Made by a program: the position numbers and the translations under genes. DNA of 64,000 bases from Nocardiopsis sp. N85. Its GTDB lineage: Bacteria > Actinomycetota > Actinomycetes > Streptosporangiales > Streptosporangiaceae. Positions 53,294 to 61,987 of the stretch are shown here, in pieces. The notes under the pieces were generated by a model. It was given only the letters and a program-made list of their open reading frames with translations. It was not told where the DNA came from and ran no database searches. The stretch lies in NCBI RefSeq assembly GCF_028882275.1, contig NZ_JARBUT010000010.1:62001-126000 (forward strand), read 5' to 3'. Within the stretch, counting starts at the first letter, position 1; each line of letters starts with the position of its first letter.

Positions 53294-53791
53294 ATGGAGA
53301 ACGCACCCGTGGACCGGACCGCCGCACTGCGCCTGTGGGAGGAGTACCGGTCGGCCCGACCCGCTCTGGCGACCGACCGCGAACCGCCGTCCGTCGAACG
53401 CTTCGGCGACCACCCGGCGCTCACCGACGAACTCCTGGGACTGGTGTTGGCCGGGACCAAGCGGGCGACCGCGTCGCTCCTGATCGAGTTCGCCGCCGAG
53501 GGGGCGCCGGCGCCCGGGATCGGTGGCCACTGGATCGCCTGCGACTCCACGGGGCGGCCACGCGCGGTCCTGCGCACCACCGGGCTGCGCCTGGGCGTCT
53601 TCGGCGACGCCGACGAGGCGTTCGCCCGCGACGAGGGCGAGGACGACCTGTCGCTCGCGTCGTGGCGGGAGGGGCATCGGCGGTACTGGACGCGCCTCGC
53701 GCCGGCACTGGGCGCCACCTGGACCGAGGAGCACGAGATCGTCTTCGAGCACTTCTCGGTGGTCTGGCCGCCCGAGGTCGCCGACCGCTGA
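53294..53791 (+). CDS. ASCH-domain protein
   Basis: 165 aa from ATG 53294 with GGAGG eight bases upstream. LTDELLGLVLAGTKRATASL is the ASCH motif with the conserved GTKR(A/T)AT. PGIGGHWIACDSTGRPRAVL and LSLASWREGHRRYWTRLAPA complete a beta-barrel fold related to PUA. Some ASCH proteins are amidohydrolases for N4-acetylcytidine or bind RNA. The function here is unassigned. Confidence 0.88.
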   Translation: MENAPVDRTAALRLWEEYRSARPALATDREPPSVERFGDHPALTDELLGLVLAGTKRATASLLIEFAAEGAPAPGIGGHWIACDSTGRPRAVLRTTGLRLGVFGDADEAFARDEGEDDLSLASWREGHRRYWTRLAPALGATWTEEHEIVFEHFSVVWPPEVADR

Positions 53792-54255
53792 CCGGGCCCT
53801 CTCCCACGTTCCCGAAACGCCGTTACCCCGATCGGCCCCGCCCGGAACCCGTCGTGCGCACAACGTATTCTTCCGTGTACGCGCCCCGGGGTCGGTGCCG
53901 ATCGGAATTCCGCTCCATGAATACGGATGAATGCGCTTCGCGGTTCACCCCTTTCGATTCCGATCGGGAAAAGAAGTCCCCCCCGACACATCCGAGCACT
54001 GTGATCAGCGCTTTCACACCCGCACCACCGGTACGGCGGCCCGAAACCGAACCCCCTCGAAACCTCCGATCACCGAGCGGGGTTCCGGTCCTTCCGAATG
54101 TGCGGATCAGAAGCTTTTTCCGTAAAATTCCGATCCGAATGCACGACGGCCGCATCCCATCCAGGGAAACAGCGGAACGGGCGTTCACATCCCCCCGATC
54201 ATCCCCTCACGATTCACACCCCCGGTCACTCCCCCATGACAGAGAGAAGCAGGTC
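53792..54255. other. Lower-GC upstream region of the FHA-monooxygenase gene
   Basis: 464 bases with reduced GC and no credible gene, although the frame of the next gene stays open through it. It should contain the promoter and any operator of the FHA gene. No repeat was seen. Confidence 0.45.
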
Positions 54256-56112
54256 GTGTCATTCGAGATCGTCGGACGCGAAGGCCCCTTCGCCGATCGG
54301 ACCTTTCCCGTCGGTGAGGCCCCCCTCACCTTCGGCCGCCACAGTGACAACCGGATCGTGGTGGGCAGCAGGGCCGCATCGCGCTTCCACGCGGAGATCT
54401 CCCGAGAGGGGGACGGCCACCTCCTGAAGGATCGCGGCAGCAGCAACGGAACACTGGTCAACGGCGTGCCCGTGGACGTGCACGTCCTGGTCCCCGGCGA
54501 CGTGATCGAGATCGGCGAGGAGTCGTTCGTCTGGCAGGCCGTGGAGCGGCCCGGAGCCGCCGACGTCCCGGTGACCCAGATGTTCGTCCGGGCGGACGTC
54601 TCGGGCCCCAGGCTCAACGTCACCGTCGCCGGGGGCGGTCCCGTCGGACTGTCCTTCGCCCTGCTGTTGGAGCACCTGCTGGGCCCGCAGGTGTTCGTGA
54701 CCGTGTACGACGCGCGGTGGACCCGTGACGGGGCGCGGGTCGTGTGGAAGAACGCGCAACAGGGCAACGTCCGGCGCCGACAGGTCGTGACGATCCAGAG
54801 CCGACAGTTCCTCAACCTCTCCGAGGAGATGCGCGAACGCCTGTTCGCCGAGGGCGAGTACAGCGAGATGTGGCCCTCGGGCGCCGACTCCATCCGCGGC
54901 CAGGGGCCGCGCAACATCCGCATCTCGCGCGTGGAGGACGTGCTGCTGGAGATGTGCGGCGAGCGGCCCGACCGCATCCGGCTGGTGCCCGAGAAGTTCG
55001 TCGCGACGGCGCCCGGGGCGTGGGAGGAGAGCCACGTGCTCGCCGTCTGCGAGGGGTCGCGCTCGCGCACCCGCGAGCACTTCAGCGACAAGTTCGGGCA
55101 GGCCGACAGCGGCATCTACTCGTTGAACGGCGAGCACGTCGAGGACGTCGTGCTGGGGTTGCAGGTCAAGTCCGACCTGCCGGATCCCATGACCGTGCTG
55201 CTGACCGTGGCCCAGAACCGCTTCCTGTTGAACTCACTGCGCGGCGAGGGCTTCCTCAACATGCGCCTGACCGACGAGGAGGCGGCCGAGGTCGTCGGCA
55301 TCGACCCCGTCCGGCGGTCGTTCGAGGAGTGCGTCGGCTCGCGTCCGTGCGTCATGGCCCGCGGCGAGGAGGGCGACTTCACCTGCTCCACGCACAGCAC
55401 CCTGTTCCTGCCGGCCCTCGTCGGGGGTTCCAAACTGTGGAAGCGGGTGCGGCAGGGGCTGGAGTTCTTCGGGGTCGCCGAGAAGAACCTGAGCGCCGTC
55501 ACCGCCTTCCGGTTGAGCATGGTGCAGCGGCCGCGGTTCACCGCCCAGTTGCGGGGGGCGACGCCCACCACCCCGGGCACCTACGGGTTCCTGCTCGGGG
55601 ACGCCGCCAACGCCATCCACTTCTGGCCCGGTCGCGGCCTCAACAGCGGGCTGGCCTCGGCCATCTCACTGGCCCGGTCGCTCAGCAGCTCGTGGAACGG
55701 CCGCCCCTTCCGCGACTCCGACTTCATCCGCCACGAGGCGGCCATGTCGATGTTGCAGTACCGGCACAAGAGCCGGGCCTGGAAGGCGATGGTGACCACC
55801 GACGAGAACGGTGAGACCGGCACCATCAAGGAGCTGATCGGCCGGAGCCTGGACGAGGAGGGCGCGGGCCGTGAGGCGGACACGGCGACGCTCATGGAGC
55901 GGCTGGGGTCGATCCGGGACCGGCTGGCCACCCGGATCACGGGGCTGCCCGACGACGACGCCCTGCGCGCGCACCTGGAGGGCCTGACCGACGAGACGCT
56001 GCGTTCGCTGGTCGCCGGCGGGGCGTGGGACACGCTGACCGTCGGCGGCGAGGAGGTCGACATCGACATCTTCTACCGGGAGGAGGCGTCGGCGCGGCCG
56101 ATCGGGGTCTGA
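54256..56112 (+). CDS. FHA domain fused to an FAD-dependent monooxygenase-like domain
   Basis: 618 aa from GTG 54256; GAGAGAAGCAGG lies just upstream. The FHA domain (~1-100) has its phosphothreonine-binding residues: GRHSDN at 27-32, SRFHAE at 42-47 and GSSNGTLVNG at 61-70. The FAD domain begins with VAGGGPVGLSFA (GGGPVG at 126-131) and has the GD motif LLGDAANAIHF (Gly448-Asp449) and PGRGLNSG at 458-465. FHA normally recruits phosphoproteins, so flavin activity may be targeted to, or regulated by, a Ser/Thr kinase substrate. I know of no characterised protein with this fusion. The enzyme part may oxidise a protein, as MICAL does, or a small molecule. Confidence 0.8.
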   Translation: MSFEIVGREGPFADRTFPVGEAPLTFGRHSDNRIVVGSRAASRFHAEISREGDGHLLKDRGSSNGTLVNGVPVDVHVLVPGDVIEIGEESFVWQAVERPGAADVPVTQMFVRADVSGPRLNVTVAGGGPVGLSFALLLEHLLGPQVFVTVYDARWTRDGARVVWKNAQQGNVRRRQVVTIQSRQFLNLSEEMRERLFAEGEYSEMWPSGADSIRGQGPRNIRISRVEDVLLEMCGERPDRIRLVPEKFVATAPGAWEESHVLAVCEGSRSRTREHFSDKFGQADSGIYSLNGEHVEDVVLGLQVKSDLPDPMTVLLTVAQNRFLLNSLRGEGFLNMRLTDEEAAEVVGIDPVRRSFEECVGSRPCVMARGEEGDFTCSTHSTLFLPALVGGSKLWKRVRQGLEFFGVAEKNLSAVTAFRLSMVQRPRFTAQLRGATPTTPGTYGFLLGDAANAIHFWPGRGLNSGLASAISLARSLSSSWNGRPFRDSDFIRHEAAMSMLQYRHKSRAWKAMVTTDENGETGTIKELIGRSLDEEGAGREADTATLMERLGSIRDRLATRITGLPDDDALRAHLEGLTDETLRSLVAGGAWDTLTVGGEEVDIDIFYREEASARPIGV

Positions 56113-56269
56113 GCCCCTCGTCCGGGGCGGTCACGGCGCTCAGCCGTGTCCGTCCCGTCCGTGTTCTCCCTGTTCGGTGAGCTGGAGCACTCTCGACCCC
56201 CCGGCCACTTGTTACCGATGGGTCGCCCTTACATTGGGTTCGGACACCACCGGAAGTGAGGGAGACCAC

Positions 56270-56938
56270 GTGCTCTACGATGCGTTGCGGCAGACGGCGT
56301 CGCTCCTGGCCCGATCGCTGTGCCGCCCGACCATCGAGGGCCGCGAGAACGTCCCCGCCACCGGCCCGGTGCTGCTCGCCAGCAATCACCTGTCCTTCGT
56401 GGACAGCGTCGTGATCCCGTTGTCGGTGACCCAGCGACGGGTGCGTTTCCTGGCCAAGAGCGACTACTTCGAGGGCAAGGGCGTCAAGGGGCGCGTCACC
56501 GGGACGGTGTTCAGCGCGCTGGGGGCGATGCCGCTGGAGCGCGCCAACGCGCGCGACGCCATGGCGACCCTGGAGATGATGCTGGACCGGTTGCGCGACG
56601 GCGAGGCCTGCGTGATCTACCCGGAGGGCACCCGTTCGCGCGACGGCCGCCTGTACCGGGGGCGCACGGGGGTGGCCCACCTGGCGTTGGAGTCCAAGGC
56701 ACCGGTGGTGCCGGTGGCGCTGTCGGGCACCCAGGAGGTACAGCCGGTCGGGGCGTCGATGCCCCGACCGCGCCCGTTCACGGTGCGCTTCGGCGAGCCC
56801 ATGGACTTCTCCACCGGGTACGACCACCTCGCCCCGGGCAAGGCCCGCCGGGTGATCACCGATCGGGTCATGGACGCCATCCACGCCCTGTCCGGGCAGG
56901 AGCGCGCGGGCCACTACAACGATCCGGGCGGTCGCTGA
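56270..56938 (+). CDS. 1-acyl-glycerol-3-phosphate acyltransferase (PlsC-like)
   Basis: 222 aa from GTG 56270, with GAGGGAG upstream. Motif I NHLSFVD (HX4D), RVRFLAKSDYFE, motif III-like VIYPEGTRSRDGRLYRGRTG, and PVVPVALSGTQE. These catalyse acyl transfer to lysophosphatidate in phospholipid synthesis; several paralogs usually coexist. It starts 157 bases after the FHA gene, so co-transcription is possible. A hairpin with six T residues follows. Confidence 0.9.
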   Translation: MLYDALRQTASLLARSLCRPTIEGRENVPATGPVLLASNHLSFVDSVVIPLSVTQRRVRFLAKSDYFEGKGVKGRVTGTVFSALGAMPLERANARDAMATLEMMLDRLRDGEACVIYPEGTRSRDGRLYRGRTGVAHLALESKAPVVPVALSGTQEVQPVGASMPRPRPFTVRFGEPMDFSTGYDHLAPGKARRVITDRVMDAIHALSGQERAGHYNDPGGR

Positions 56939-56952
56939 CCGCCGGACGCGTC

Positions 56953-56991
56953 CTCCGGGGCCGGGATTCCAGGTTCCGGAGCCACTTTTTT
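56953..56991 (+). terminator. Terminator with T6 tract after the acyltransferase
   Basis: CTCCGG (56953-56958) pairs with CCGGAG (56976-56981), followed after four bases by TTTTTT (56986-56991). It is rare in this window for having a T-run. Confidence 0.5.
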
Positions 56992-57448
56992 CATGAACCT
57001 CGCACGCGAGGTGATCACGTGTGGTGACATGGTGATCACGGAAGCGCGGAGGCCGGTGTGCTCATCGGCCTCAGCCCCGTGCCCGGGCACGGTCGTCTTC
57101 CCGGACCGTCCCCCGGCCCTCTCTTCGGGCGACGGTCTTCGGCCGTCCCGCCCCGCCTCCCTCCGCGCGACGGGGCGGCCACCCCCGTTCTCCGGCGGAC
57201 GGCCTCCGCCGTCCGCCGGAGAACGGGACCGACGTCGGCGCGCCCGGACCGCCTGCCGCGGACGCCGAGAGACGGCGGCCGGCATGGTCGCCGGAAGCCT
57301 CCCCGGGTCGCCCGGAACCGTCGCCGGTGCGACGCGAGGGACCTTCCGGTCCCGGTGATCCCGTGCCCGCGATCGACACCGGCGCCCGAGACCCTTCACG
57401 GGTACGCGATCGCGAAGGAGCGGGCGCGCCGGTGACCGTGTCGGCGGT
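56992..57448. other. Non-coding region with two GTGATCAC palindromes
   Basis: No gene is convincing; a 121-codon frame from 56993 has no ribosome site and an Arg/Pro-rich translation. The palindromes at 57011-57018 and 57032-57039 are listed separately. Confidence 0.4.
57010..57040. promoter_or_regulatory. Paired GGTGATCACG palindromes, two helical turns apart
   Basis: GGTGATCACG occurs at 57010-57019 and again at 57031-57040, 21 bases apart. Each contains the palindrome GTGATCAC. Such spacing suits cooperative binding of a dimeric repressor. The gene controlled is unclear, as no start lies close downstream on either strand. Confidence 0.45.
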
Positions 57449-58009
57449 TCACGGGGCGCGGCCGGTGAGGGCCAACAGCCGCTCCTGTGTCCCGACCCCC
57501 TCCCCGACGGGGACGGGGGGATCGAACATCGGTCCCGGTCCCAGGTCCTGGCGCCGCGCCCAGTCGTGGAGTTCGGCGACCAGGTCGGGGTCGAGCGCCT
57601 CGTCGGCGCCCAAGGCGCGGGCCAGGTCCCAGGCGTGCACGGCGAGGTCGAAGGTCATCTGCCACAGGTAGAGTTCGCCCGGCGCGTCACCGAAGGACAG
57701 ATGCACGGTGCGGCCGAGCGCCGAGGGCGCCAGCCAGGCGGCGCGGGCCTCCCTGGCCGCGATCTCCCAGACGGCCAGGGGTTCCTCACCCAGGACGTCG
57801 CCGTCGAAGCGGTCGCCGACCTCCTCGACGGTCGCCCCCGCCAGGAGGGACGGGACCCACAACTGTTCCGTGGTGAGGTGGTCGACCAGGTCGTGGACGT
57901 CCCAGTCGGCGCAGGGCGTGGGCAGCGCCCAGTCGGTGAGCCGGACCTGCCGCACCCGGCGGTCGAACTCCTCCAGCGCGACGCCGTGCAGGTCGATCAG
58001 CCGTTCCAT
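57449..58009 (-). CDS. Mycothiol-dependent maleylpyruvate isomerase-like (TIGR03086-type) protein
   Basis: 186 aa from ATG 58009 with GGAGGG upstream. MERLIDLHGVALEEFDRRVR, LPTPCADWDVHDLVDHLTTE (metal His), TFDLAVHAWDLARALG (second His) mark the DinB/MDMPI fold. The TIGR03086 group is frequent in actinobacteria and its substrates are mostly unknown. A related protein lies at 24089-24724. Confidence 0.88.
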   Translation of the reverse strand: MERLIDLHGVALEEFDRRVRQVRLTDWALPTPCADWDVHDLVDHLTTEQLWVPSLLAGATVEEVGDRFDGDVLGEEPLAVWEIAAREARAAWLAPSALGRTVHLSFGDAPGELYLWQMTFDLAVHAWDLARALGADEALDPDLVAELHDWARRQDLGPGPMFDPPVPVGEGVGTQERLLALTGRAP

Positions 58010-58183
58010 CCTCGCCCTCCCTCGTGCTTCCTCCCGTGCCGGGCGCCCTACCCGCGTCGGGACGGTGTGAACACTCCCCCGTCCGTTCAGAGCGCGGACG
58101 AGCGGGGAGGACACGGCCGGTCCCGCGACGGGAACGACGTCGGCCGGCCCCGAGAGGGGACCGGCCGACGTGTGCGCGGGTCG

Positions 58184-59659
58184 TCAGTGGGCCGCGGGGG
58201 CCGCCTGCGGCGTCCCGGTTGCGGCGCGGCGCACGAAGAACGTGGCCGCGAACCCCAGCACCGAGATCGTGGCGCCGAGCAGGAAGGCGACGTGGATGCC
58301 GCCGGCCATGGCCTCGATCTCCGGCATGCCCTCTCCGACGAGGTTCGCCGAGGACGCCGACATCACCGCGACGAACGCCGCCGTGCCGGCCGCGCCGGCG
58401 ACCTGCTGGACGGTGCCCACGACGGCGCTGCCGTGCGAGTACAGCTCCGGCCGCAGGGACCCCAGGGCGCCGGTGAGCAGCGGCGTGAACATGAGGCCCA
58501 GGCCGACGGTGAGCATCACGTGCGTGCCGATGATGAACCAGAGCGGGGTCTGGGTGTCGAACAGCGTCATCCCCCACAGCGTCAGCGACACCAGCGCGCC
58601 GCCGGGGATGATCAGCGGCCTGGGGCCGACCTTGTCGTAGAAGCGGCCCACGAACGGGGCGATCAGACCCATGGCCAGCCCGCCGGGCAGCAGGGTCAGA
58701 CCGGTGGTCAGGGTGTCGTGGCCCAGCACGTTCTGCATGTACAGCGGCAGCAGGATGAGCGTGCCGAACAGCGCCATGAAGCTGACCCCGACCAGGGCGA
58801 TGGAGATCGAGAACTGGGTGGAGCCGAACACGCGCAGGTCCAGCAGGGCGCGGTCCCGGCTCTGGAGACGCAACTGCCGCCACACGAACACCACCAGCGC
58901 CACCGCGCCGATCGCGATCGCCGCCCCCGGGGGGATCGGGCCGCCGCCGTGGCCACCCAGGCTGGAGAACCCGTACACCAGGCCGCCGAACGCGAACGCC
59001 GACACCAGCACGGAGGGCATGTCGATGCGGGCCGGGCGCGGCTCGGTGACGTTGCGGATGAACAGGGCGCCCAGCCCCAGGCCGATCAGGGCGATGGGCA
59101 GCACCAGGCCGAACATCCAGCGCCAGTCCAGCACGCTGAGGATCAGGCCGGCCAGTGTCGGGCCGATGGCGGGCGCCACCGAGATGACGATGGAGATGTT
59201 GCCCATGGTCCGGCCGCGCCGTTCGGCGGGCACGGTGTTGAGGATGGTGGTCATGAGCAGCGGCATCATGATCGCCGTGCCGACGGCCTGCACGATCCGG
59301 CCCGTGAGCAGGAACGTGAAGCCGGGCGCCAGGAAGCACAGCAGGGTGCCGACGCTGAACAGCGTCATGGCGGCGATGAACACCTGCCGGACGTGGAAGC
59401 GCTGCAACAGGAACCCGGTCGCGGGGATCACCACGGCCATCACGAGCATGAAGGCGGAGGTGAGCCACTGGCCGGTGGAGACGGAGATGCCCAGGTCGGC
59501 GTTGAGGGCGGGCAGCGCCACGCCCATGATCGTCTCGTTGAGGATGACGACGAACGCCGAGACCAGGAGCAGCGGGATGACCAGGCGTTCGGCGCGCGGC
59601 GCCGTGGGGTCGGCGGTGGATTCCGACGCGCGGTCGGGTGGTGTGGGTGTCCCGGTCAC
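58184..59659 (-). CDS. MFS multidrug efflux transporter, DHA2 type
   Basis: 491 aa from GTG 59659, with GAGGAC upstream. Fourteen predicted helices, [20 protein letters not shown] (motif A region), [20 protein letters not shown] (motif C), and [16 protein letters not shown] typical of the EmrB/QacA subfamily. No regulator gene is adjacent. It is the second DHA2 pump in the window. Confidence 0.9.
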   Translation of the reverse strand: MTGTPTPPDRASESTADPTAPRAERLVIPLLLVSAFVVILNETIMGVALPALNADLGISVSTGQWLTSAFMLVMAVVIPATGFLLQRFHVRQVFIAAMTLFSVGTLLCFLAPGFTFLLTGRIVQAVGTAIMMPLLMTTILNTVPAERRGRTMGNISIVISVAPAIGPTLAGLILSVLDWRWMFGLVLPIALIGLGLGALFIRNVTEPRPARIDMPSVLVSAFAFGGLVYGFSSLGGHGGGPIPPGAAIAIGAVALVVFVWRQLRLQSRDRALLDLRVFGSTQFSISIALVGVSFMALFGTLILLPLYMQNVLGHDTLTTGLTLLPGGLAMGLIAPFVGRFYDKVGPRPLIIPGGALVSLTLWGMTLFDTQTPLWFIIGTHVMLTVGLGLMFTPLLTGALGSLRPELYSHGSAVVGTVQQVAGAAGTAAFVAVMSASSANLVGEGMPEIEAMAGGIHVAFLLGATISVLGFAATFFVRRAATGTPQAAPAAH

Positions 59660-59886
59660 AGGTGTCCTCGTGTCAGCGTGATCGTGCGGATGCGCGGGGG
59701 ATGCAGGGAGTGCAATTTTCTCCCGAACAAACCCCAACCTCCCACACCAACAGGACATTCCCGCATCGGGAGTGTGGTCTGGGTCCCACGTTCGGGCCCG
59801 TTACGGGGCCGGGTCCCGGCGCGGGAACGCCACGGCCCCGACCGACGTTGTGGGAGAAGCCGCACGCTGGAGAAGAAGGAGGCACG

Positions 59887-60393
59887 ATGGCGACCGAACG
59901 CGCCGTTCTGGCCGGAGGCTGTTTCTGGGGCATGCAGGACCTCATCCGCAGGCAGCCGGGGGTGACCGGCACCCGGGTGGGCTACACCGGCGGGGACGTG
60001 GAGAACGCCACCTACCGGAACCACGGCACCCACGCCGAGGCGATCGAGATCCTCTTCGACCCCGAGGCGACCTCCTACCGTGAACTGCTGGAGTTCTTCT
60101 TCCAGATCCACGACCCCACGACGGTGAACCGTCAGGGCAACGACATCGGCATGAGCTACCGGTCGGCGATCTACCACGTCGACGACGCCCAGCGGAAGGT
60201 GGCCGAGGACACCATCGCCGACGTGGACGCCTCCGGCCTGTGGCCGGGGCCGGTGGTGACCGAGGTCGAGCCGGTGGGTCCGTTCTGGGAGGCCGAGCCC
60301 GAGCACCAGGACTACCTGGAGAAGTACCCGAACGGGTACACCTGCCACTTCCCGCGCCCGGGGTGGCGTCTGCCCAGGCGCGACACCGTCTGA
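59887..60393 (+). CDS. msrA: Peptide methionine sulfoxide reductase MsrA
   Basis: 168 aa with AGGAGG six bases before the [20 protein letters not shown] contains the nucleophile Cys12 in the invariant [25 protein letters not shown] and [23 protein letters not shown] are classic MsrA motifs. The C-terminal resolving Cys pair is absent, leaving Cys in YTCHF as a possible resolver. MsrA repairs methionine-S-sulfoxide. A very strong hairpin follows. Confidence 0.95.
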   Translation: MATERAVLAGGCFWGMQDLIRRQPGVTGTRVGYTGGDVENATYRNHGTHAEAIEILFDPEATSYRELLEFFFQIHDPTTVNRQGNDIGMSYRSAIYHVDDAQRKVAEDTIADVDASGLWPGPVVTEVEPVGPFWEAEPEHQDYLEKYPNGYTCHFPRPGWRLPRRDTV

Positions 60394-60399
60394 CCGACG

Positions 60400-60448
60400 A
60401 ACGAGGGGAGGGTCCCCGGCCACGAGGGCCGGGGACCCTCCCCTCGTT
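60400..60448. terminator. Bidirectional terminator between msrA and the roadblock-like gene
   Basis: A 22-bp perfect stem around an ACGAG loop, seven bases after the msrA stop. The arms are 60400-60421 and 60427-60448. The stem also faces the convergent gene at 60536. Confidence 0.75.
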
Positions 60449-60535
60449 CGCGCGGCGGGCGCGAGGAGTCCCCGGCAGAGCCCTGCGGACGGCGCGTCGG
60501 GCGAGGTCGGAGGGCGCGGGACGGAGGGAGGGGGT

Positions 60536-61036
60536 TCAGCCCGCCTGGCGGTGGGCGTCCGCCAGGACCCCCCGGATCCGGTCGGCGCACTCCAACAGGT
60601 CGCCCATGACCGAGGCGACGGGGGCCTCCCGGTCGGGTGGGAGTTCGGTGACCAGTCCGCCCCAGTCGGGGACGGGGACCACGAGCACCCACCACGGCGA
60701 CGGCCGCTCCCCGGTCTGCGGGTCGATCCCGGCGCGGTGGCGGAGCAGGAGGTGGTCGGCGTGCAGGGGACCGGCGGGTCGGCGTTCGGCGGGCCAGGTG
60801 GCGGCCACCCCGGTGCAGAGCGAGGCGAGCATGTAGGAGCTGGAGGCCGACTGTTCGGCGCGCACCTGCGCGCGCTCGTCCTCGGGGTGTCCGGCGTGGC
60901 CGAGCAGGACACCGTCGAGGCCGAAGGCGACCGTGTGGGCGGCGCCGGTGCGCCCCTGGAAGTCGGTCAGGAGTTCGCCGACCAGGGCGGGGCGTTCGTG
61001 GCGCAGCGCGACCCGCCCGATCCGATTGTTGATCAT
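60536..61036 (-). CDS. Roadblock/LC7-like protein
   Basis: 166 aa. LVGELLTDFQGRTGAAHTVA, FGLDGVLLGHAGHPEDERAQ and RAEQSASSSYMLASLCTGVA resemble the roadblock/LC7 fold (sheet-helix-sheet with LSADGLLLA-like loops). In actinobacteria these partner with small GTPases, DUF742 and sensor kinases (conservon/cvn operons), but none of these genes is adjacent. It may be a stand-alone relative or a conservon orphan. Confidence 0.55.
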   Translation of the reverse strand: MINNRIGRVALRHERPALVGELLTDFQGRTGAAHTVAFGLDGVLLGHAGHPEDERAQVRAEQSASSSYMLASLCTGVAATWPAERRPAGPLHADHLLLRHRAGIDPQTGERPSPWWVLVVPVPDWGGLVTELPPDREAPVASVMGDLLECADRIRGVLADAHRQAG

Positions 61037-61318
61037 GGTCGACCAGTATGGTGACGGACCGTTGGAATGAGAACACGGTGTGCCCTAGAGCACGTCGTTC
61101 GGGCTCCGAACAGCGCTTTCGAGGAACGGGGTCCCATGCCGGGCTCGACGAAAGACCAGTTCAGGACCGCTTTCGAGATCGGACCGCGCTCCGGCCCGGC
61201 CCGGGTTTCGGTGGACCGGAAGGCGGGGACGGATCACTCCCCCTTCACCGGTCCACTGTCCGAATCAGCACGCTTCCCCGGCCGGACTCCGCAACGCCGT
61301 CCCCCGAGGTGGGGCGGG
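61037..61318. other. Region between the roadblock-like and DUF4126 genes
   Basis: A plus-strand frame from ATG 61136 begins MPGSTKDQFRTAFEIGPR after GAGGAACGGGG. It runs on across the DUF4126 gene in antisense, so it is not accepted. Nothing else is seen. Confidence 0.4.
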
Positions 61319-61765
61319 TCAGTTCTCACGGGTGAGACCCCTGACCGCGGCGCCGGCGACGGCGAGCGCCACCGCGTCCTCGATGAGCGCACCGGCGGTG
61401 TCGGGGCCGACCCTGCCCCACACCTCCCGCCAGGTGACACCGGCCCAGGCGCCCACGGGCGCGGCGATCCCGGCGATCAGGACGGCGGGGGGCAGGGGGA
61501 CACCGGCCGCCCGGGCCAGAAGACCACCGCCGACCATGGCGCTGGCCACCCGGGGGATGAGCCCCGCCCACTCCAACCGGTTGGGGGCGAACGGCGTCTT
61601 GTCGCCGATGAACTCTCCGACGGTGCCCAGGACCGTCAACGTCGTCAGCGCCGGCCCGCCCCCGGGGACGGCGCGCAGCGCGGTCCCCGCGCCCAGGCTC
61701 GCCCGTGATCCGGCCGCCAGGCCGAGCAGGCAGGCCCGCACGGGGATCCCCTTCCGTTCCTCCAT
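61319..61765 (-). CDS. DUF4126-like membrane protein
   Basis: 148 aa from ATG 61765, with AAGGGGAAG upstream. CLLGLAAGSRASLGAGTALR, TLTVLGTVGEFIGDKTPFAP and GAWAGVTWREVWGRVGPDTA fit the small DUF4126 membrane family, with about four helices. No function is established. Confidence 0.8.
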   Translation of the reverse strand: MEERKGIPVRACLLGLAAGSRASLGAGTALRAVPGGGPALTTLTVLGTVGEFIGDKTPFAPNRLEWAGLIPRVASAMVGGGLLARAAGVPLPPAVLIAGIAAPVGAWAGVTWREVWGRVGPDTAGALIEDAVALAVAGAAVRGLTREN

Positions 61766-61987
61766 GACTTCCCCTTCGGTCGTAGGTGCTCGGAATCGGA
61801 CCCGTTCCCCGGGAGGAGGACTTCGACACCCCTCGTCGGCTCCGAGGGGCAGGGGGACGAGCGGGGCGTCGGCGGGAGGACGTCGGACGACACGGCCGCC
61901 TGACGAGGGGGCGGGTACAGGCCGGCCCCCGCGTCCACGGGGGCGCGGGGGCCGGTCACCGGGGGTGGAGGGATGTGCGGCGAGAAT

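Noticed and set aside
53287-54255. Longer FHA-monooxygenase start
   Set aside because: The upstream frame overlaps the ASCH gene and is Arg-rich. GTG 54256 with a ribosome site begins the FHA fold exactly.
61136-61708. Plus-strand frame starting MPGSTKDQFR
   Set aside because: Most of it is antisense to DUF4126, and only about 180 bases could be independent.
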